Origin: Acidobacteriota bacterium
Lineage (GTDB): Bacteria > Planctomycetota > Phycisphaerae > WQYP01 > JAJZKJ01
NCBI GenBank assembly: GCA_021804195.1
Contig: JAJZKJ010000001.1
Coordinates: 1-22,778 of the forward strand
Direction of reading: 5' to 3'
DNA: 22,778 nt
Positions 18,304-22,778 of this stretch are shown piece after piece. The translations under genes were made by a program, and so were the position numbers. The notes beneath the pieces are model-generated. The model saw only the letters and a list, made by a program, of their open reading frames with translations. It was not told the DNA's origin and searched no databases. Position 1 is the first letter of the stretch; each line of letters starts with the position of its first letter.

Positions 18304-19842
<1,539 letters not shown>

Positions 19843-19921
19843 AACAGATTCCGTTCATGCATTCGATCGAGCCGGCCGCGGGGAACGAAGGGCTCAGCCT
19901 CGTCTCGCGCGCCTGGCCGGC

Positions 19922-20464
19922 TTACAGCGCCTGCAAATGCCGGCGCATGCGCTCCAATTGTCCGCGCAGGCTGCCGTCATAAACCGTATCGCCCACGCGG
20001 GCGCGGAAGCCGGCCAGCAGGCTGGAATCCGAATGAAATTCGCCTTCCACCTGCAAGCCCTGGAGTTGGCTCAGCCGCGCCGCCAGTTGCTGTCGTTCCG
20101 GCGCCGACCACTCCCGCGCGGTCATGATCTGGGCGCGCACCCGGCCCGAAGCGGCGCGCCAGGCATCTTCAAAAGCTCCTTGAATATTTTCCAGGCGCGG
20201 CCAGCGCCCGCGCGCATTGAGCACCAGCAGAAAATTGCGGGTCAAAGGCGCCAGCCCGGCCGCCTGGGACAGTTGGCGGATCACGCCGGCTTTTTCCCGC
20301 AGCGGCAAGGCCGGATTTTCCAGGATTTGCCGGAGCGCCGGGACCTGCCGCTGCCAGGCGCGGACCGTGTCCAGGTCGCGGAGAAAACCGGCGGCATCCA
20401 GCTGGCCTGCCTGCGCCAGTTCGAGCAGCGCCACGGCGTAAGGTTGATCGAGAGCGGTATGCAT
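19922..20464 (-). CDS. atpH: ATP synthase F1 delta subunit (OSCP)
   Basis: Delta ties the peripheral b/b' stalk to the top of F1. From ATG 20464 there are 180 residues, the usual length, starting MHTALDQPYAVALLELAQAG. An N-terminal six-helix domain (LREKAGVIRQLSQAAGLAPL, TRNFLLVLNARGRW) is followed by the C-terminal part (VRAQIMTAREWSAPERQQLA, AGFRARVGDTVYDGSLRGQL). Those last words match the conserved delta ending. An in-frame ATG further upstream would extend into atpF and is not favoured. It begins 31 bases after atpF. Confidence 0.93.
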   Translation of the reverse strand: MHTALDQPYAVALLELAQAGQLDAAGFLRDLDTVRAWQRQVPALRQILENPALPLREKAGVIRQLSQAAGLAPLTRNFLLVLNARGRWPRLENIQGAFEDAWRAASGRVRAQIMTAREWSAPERQQLAARLSQLQGLQVEGEFHSDSSLLAGFRARVGDTVYDGSLRGQLERMRRHLQAL

Positions 20465-20495
20465 AGGGGTGGGCGCCGGGACTTCGCCGAGGGGT

Positions 20496-21125
20496 TCAGG
20501 CCCGCGGGGCTCGCCGCGCCAACTCCTCCAATCCCTGCCGCACAATGGCTTCGTCGAGTTCCGGGGTCAACTGGCGGAGGGCTTGCTGTTCGGCCAGCTG
20601 CACCGCCAACTCGCCCGCATACTGCCGCAACTGCTGCCGCGCGGAGCGGGCCGCAGCGTCGATTTCCTGGCGGACACGCGCCGCGACCTGATCGGCTTCC
20701 TGCCGCGCCGCTTCCAAGAGACGCTGGTATTCGGCCTGGGCCTGGCGTTCGCTCGCTTCCCGCAAGGCGCGGCATTCCTGGTCCAAGCCCGCCAACCGCG
20801 CCTGGGCGGCTTGAAATTGGATTTCCGCCTCGCGATGGGCGGTTTCCGCGTCGCGCATTCTGGCTTGAATCTGATCGCCGCGCTGGCGGAGAAAGCCGGG
20901 CAGGGACCAATTTTTCAGGCGAAATAAAACCCAGTACAGCAACCCCACCATGGCCAGAAAGTTGAGAAGGCTCACAGCTTCCCAGAGCGTATGGGGCGTC
21001 ACGCCCAGCCGTCCGGCCAGCCAATGCAGCCAAAGGCTGAGCCGCCGGGGATTGAGCCGCACCAGCGCCAAAGCCCGTGTCTCCGCGCCGGGAAAGATGT
21101 TTTGCCGGGGTATGGCCAAAGTCAT
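20496..21125 (-). CDS. atpF: ATP synthase F0 b subunit
   Basis: This is a peripheral-stalk subunit anchored in the membrane. The 209-residue product has an N-terminal extension of about 45 residues, a single membrane helix at about 48-68 (WEAVSLLNFLAMVGLLYWVLF), then a long charged helix rich in Ala, Glu, Gln and Arg to the end. The NFLAMVGLLYWVLF helix followed by a charged segment and RGDQIQARMRDAE is typical of b. Its ATG overlaps the stop of the preceding b' gene by four bases (ATGA), showing translational coupling. The extension before the helix is longer than in E. coli b and has no obvious signal cleavage site. Confidence 0.9.
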   Translation of the reverse strand: MTLAIPRQNIFPGAETRALALVRLNPRRLSLWLHWLAGRLGVTPHTLWEAVSLLNFLAMVGLLYWVLFRLKNWSLPGFLRQRGDQIQARMRDAETAHREAEIQFQAAQARLAGLDQECRALREASERQAQAEYQRLLEAARQEADQVAARVRQEIDAAARSARQQLRQYAGELAVQLAEQQALRQLTPELDEAIVRQGLEELARRAPRA

Positions 21126-21580
21126 GCCGGGGCTCCATTGGCGCGGGGCAACAGCGCGGCGAGAATCTGTTCCGCGTTTTGCTGGGCCGAGTTTTGCAGG
21201 CTGTGCCGGGCGGCCTTCGTTTCTTCGGCCAGTTCCGCGGCTGCGGCGGCGAGGTGACGCATCGCCTCCTGCCGGGCGGTTTCCAGTTGCTGGCTGCGCT
21301 CGCGCAATGCCTGCTGACGCAATTCCTGCAGCCGGTGATAACCGGCCAACTGTTCCTCCCGCAACGCGGCTTCATGCCGCGAAGCCGCTGCCGTGGCTTG
21401 TTCCAGCAGATGCCGGGCCGCGGTCATGCGGTCTTCGGTGCGCCGTCGGCGCTCCGCCAAAGTCCGCCGCAGGGGTGCGAATAAGACTGCCCTGAGAAAG
21501 AACAGGAGCAGTAAAAAAATCACAATCGTGGGAATGCTGCCCAGCAAAAGCTGGTCCAGTTGCGAAAAAATGTGAGACAT
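21122..21580 (-). CDS. ATP synthase F0 b'-type subunit
   Basis: This is a second, shorter stalk subunit of 152 residues. The membrane helix is close to the N-terminus (IPTIVIFLLLLFFLRAVLF, about residues 16-34), followed by APLRRTLAERRRRTEDR and a continuous coiled coil rich in Ala, Arg, Gln and Glu. A b/b' pair implies a heterodimeric stalk, as in phototrophs and several other phyla. It is the first gene of the operon, with about 90 bases of leader and no strong ribosome site at ATG 21580. The a and c subunit genes do not precede it, since the next gene upstream is unrelated and divergent. Confidence 0.88.
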   Translation of the reverse strand: MSHIFSQLDQLLLGSIPTIVIFLLLLFFLRAVLFAPLRRTLAERRRRTEDRMTAARHLLEQATAAASRHEAALREEQLAGYHRLQELRQQALRERSQQLETARQEAMRHLAAAAAELAEETKAARHSLQNSAQQNAEQILAALLPRANGAPA

Positions 21581-21610
21581 TGCGTCCGGGAAAAGCCTGG
21601 AAATTCTGTA

Positions 21611-21626
21611 CCGCCCGGTAGGGCGG
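21611..21626 (-). promoter_or_regulatory. GC hairpin in the atp operon leader
   Basis: CCGCCC (21611-21616) and GGGCGG (21621-21626) form a 6-bp stem with a 4-base loop in the untranslated leader, about 30 bases before the b' start. It may stabilise the mRNA end or pause polymerase. No T-run follows on the minus strand. Confidence 0.45.
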
Positions 21627-21677
21627 GTTTGTCCGCCGCATCCGTCCGAAGCCGGAATGCAACGACATTAAATTTAA

Positions 21678-21707
21678 ATTTTAGCCGGAGTTGTGGAATG
21701 GGGTCAA
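21678..21707 (-). promoter_or_regulatory. Probable atp operon promoter
   Basis: Read on the minus strand, TTGACC (21702-21707) is separated by 18 bp from TAAAAT (21678-21683), each one mismatch from consensus. An AT-rich self-complementary run (AAATTTAAATTT, overlapping 21670-21681) follows the -10. Initiation near 21671 would give a leader of about 90 bases. Confidence 0.6.
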
Positions 21708-21744
21708 ACCGAATGAACTTTTCCGGGGTGATTTGCATATTCCC

Positions 21745-21762
21745 GCCTCGAAATCATTCTCT
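21745..21762 (+). repeat. 18-bp element, copy 1 (upstream of the + secreted protein gene)
   Basis: GCCTCGAAATCATTCTCT lies 24 bp before ATG 21787. An exact copy is found on the opposite strand at 22761-22778. An 18-base exact match is not expected by chance in a window of this size. Confidence 0.65.
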
Positions 21763-21786
21763 GCAAGGGGTTAAAATAGGCGCAAG

Positions 21787-22236
21787 ATGAACCTGATTCC
21801 AAGCTTGGCTTCTTTTTTCAGCCTGATATTCGGGCTAGGGCTATTCGGGGGCGGTAAACCACGCTCCCGCCCACCCTTCGTGCGGGTGATTGTGCATGTG
21901 GCCTCGCCTTCCGGCCGGCCGGTGCGCAATGCCGGGGTGGTGATTGATCAATATGCCAATTTACATTGGCGGCAAATACGCGATCCCTACCATGTTGAAA
22001 TCAAGACCGATCGCAAAGGCGTGGCTTCGATCGATGGTTTTTTCCCCGGCTATGTGCTGATTCAGGTCATTGCCAACGGCTACAACACGACGGGGAACTA
22101 TTACAAGGTTCTGGCGCCGCGGCAGAACATCTATATCCGTCTCAAGCCGCCTCCCGCGCAAATATCTATTTTCCCCAAATCCAAACCCAAACATGCCCCG
22201 CCCGCGAAATCATCGTCACAACCCCACGGACGCTGA
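21787..22236 (+). CDS. Small exported protein with carboxypeptidase-regulatory-like beta domain
   Basis: The 149-residue product starts with a hydrophobic segment (residues about 5-22, IPSLASFFSLIFGLGLFGGG) that could be a signal or anchor. A beta-rich domain follows (FVRVIVHVASPSGRPVRNAG, VEIKTDRKGVASIDGFFPGYVLIQVIANGY, APRQNIYIRL). The VxxxSGxPVxxAxV then TDxxGxxxxxGxxPG pattern is that of carboxypeptidase-regulatory-like/transthyretin-type folds, common in exported Acidobacteriota proteins. The tail is Pro/Lys/Ser-rich and probably disordered. No enzyme motif is visible and no function can be given. AGG just before the ATG is a weak ribosome site. It diverges from the atp operon. Confidence 0.7.
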   Translation: MNLIPSLASFFSLIFGLGLFGGGKPRSRPPFVRVIVHVASPSGRPVRNAGVVIDQYANLHWRQIRDPYHVEIKTDRKGVASIDGFFPGYVLIQVIANGYNTTGNYYKVLAPRQNIYIRLKPPPAQISIFPKSKPKHAPPAKSSSQPHGR

Positions 22237-22350
22237 TGCCACATTTCGCAGCTGCTTCGAATTCGGTGCAAACCGAGCCAAAGCGGGAAAAATAAAATGA
22301 ATGCGGGCCGCGAGCCTGCTTTCTGCACAATTATTTCCACAGAGCTGTTG

Positions 22351-22379
22351 AAAACCCGGGTTGCAAACTGAACCCCGGG
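22351..22379 (-). terminator. Terminator of the tRNA-Ser transcript
   Basis: On the minus strand, CCCGGGGTT and AACCCGGG pair (one bulged base) across an 8-base loop and are followed by TTTT (22351-22354). It lies 18 bases past the tRNA 3' end. The same stem could also act weakly for the upstream + gene, which ends at 22236. Confidence 0.65.
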
Positions 22380-22396
22380 CGGAGAACGAGGGTGGT

Positions 22397-22486
22397 TGGC
22401 GGAGAGACAGGGATTCGAACCCTGGATACCCTTTCGGATATACACGCTTTCCAAGCGTGCGCCTTCAGCCACTCGGCCATCTCTCC
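22397..22486 (-). tRNA. tRNA-Ser (anticodon GGA), CCA encoded
   Basis: Read on the minus strand, the acceptor GGAGAGA pairs with TCTCTCC, then G73 and an encoded CCA. The anticodon stem CACGC/GCGTG holds the loop TTGGAAA with GGA at 22450-22452. A long variable arm (ATCC-GAAA-GGGT region) marks a class II tRNA, and the T arm is CAGGG-TTCGAAT-CCCTG. The GGA anticodon reads UCC and UCU serine codons. All arms are intact. Confidence 0.97.
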
Positions 22487-22548
22487 CGGGTAGGCTTCTG
22501 ATGTATTGTATGACGGCGGCGAGAGTCCGGTAAATAAAGCCGATCAAA

Positions 22549-22704
22549 TCAACCGATGGGCTGGTTCGCTCCTGGCGATGAACTCACCTGATCGGGCCGC
22601 AGCGGCCGGGAGCGGGGAAACATCCAGGCCAATAAAGCTCTGGCCGCGCTGATTCCGATGCCGAAAGAGACAACAAGACTGCTTGTAATGGCAATAATGT
22701 CCAT
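22549..22704 (-). CDS. Possible 51-residue single-pass membrane protein
   Basis: ATG 22704 opens a 51-codon frame ending TGA at 22549-22551, upstream of tRNA-Ser on the same strand. The product starts MDIIAITSSLVVSFGIGISA, a plausible membrane helix, then ARALLAWMFPRSRPLRP and a polar Ser/Pro/Gln tail. The hydrophobic helix followed by arginines is what a real small membrane protein shows. The ribosome site is weak (AGGA 13 bases upstream). A competing frame from ATG 22760 (58 codons) looks less protein-like. Family unknown. Confidence 0.45.
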   Translation of the reverse strand: MDIIAITSSLVVSFGIGISAARALLAWMFPRSRPLRPDQVSSSPGANQPIG

Positions 22705-22760
22705 GGGCCGGTTGCTTTCCTGCTCAAAATCAGCATGACGGAACCAGGGCGCTCTTCCAT

Positions 22761-22778
22761 AGAGAATGATTTCGAGGC
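22761..22778 (-). repeat. 18-bp element, copy 2 (upstream of the small - ORF)
   Basis: This is the exact reverse complement of 21745-21762 and ends at the window edge, so the match may extend further. It lies 56 bp before ATG 22704, in the same orientation relative to its gene as copy 1. Confidence 0.6.

Noticed and set aside
22329..22341. DnaA-box-like TTATTTCCACA near tRNA-Ser
   Set aside because: It has two extra bases relative to TTATCCACA, is a single copy and has no origin context.

Overview
This is a GC-rich bacterial window made almost entirely of housekeeping genes, with no phage, IS element, CRISPR array or defence locus in it. The gene set is a B12-dependent ribonucleotide reductase, TrmFO instead of TrmA, a two-b-type (b plus b') F-ATPase cluster lacking adjacent a and c genes, a Tat-exported GH30 glycosidase and a carboxypeptidase-regulatory-like secreted protein. 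This fits Acidobacteriota best. That placement is inference from gene content and protein style, not a search result.

Layout, left to right. The 3' end of a YihY/BrkB-type membrane protein gene (+) is followed by nrdJ (+), whose upstream region carries a near-consensus NrdR box, a weaker second box 32 bp away, and an exact TTGACA -35. Converging on nrdJ are trmFO and, upstream of it, an htrA/degP serine protease gene (both -), separated by a strong terminator-like hairpin. htrA diverges from the translation cluster infC-rpmI-rplT-pheS-pheT (+). infC appears to use a rare ATC start, rpmI overlaps infC, and a 168-nt stem-loop-rich gap lies before rplT. pheS is preceded by a mini-ORF and hairpin. 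PheT is a short form without the EMAP/OB tRNA-binding insert. An AIM24/TIGR00266 protein gene with an N-terminal zinc ribbon converges on pheT.

Positions 12417-13809 (about 1.4 kb) contain no convincing gene. The stretch holds a degenerate, quasi-periodic array of a 17-bp semi-palindrome (consensus GGRRTTCRCYGARYCCC) at about 140-170 bp intervals. In four of five clear copies a CCAAYCG box lies 24-28 bp ahead of it. An AT-rich stretch with inverted repeats follows. This is the least explained part of the window.

Next come the GH30 gene (-), with a near-perfect palindrome just before its start, and the atp operon (-) in transcription order b'-b-delta-alpha-gamma-beta-epsilon, driven from a good -35/-10 promoter near 21.7 kb. 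The right end holds a small secreted protein gene (+), tRNA-Ser(GGA) (-) with an encoded CCA and a terminator, and a possible 51-residue membrane protein (-). An exact 18-bp inverted repeat lies upstream of both small protein genes.

Together the genes cover dNTP synthesis, tRNA modification and charging, translation initiation, ribosomal proteins, envelope proteolysis and ATP synthesis. The unusual content is in the regulatory and intergenic DNA rather than in the proteins.
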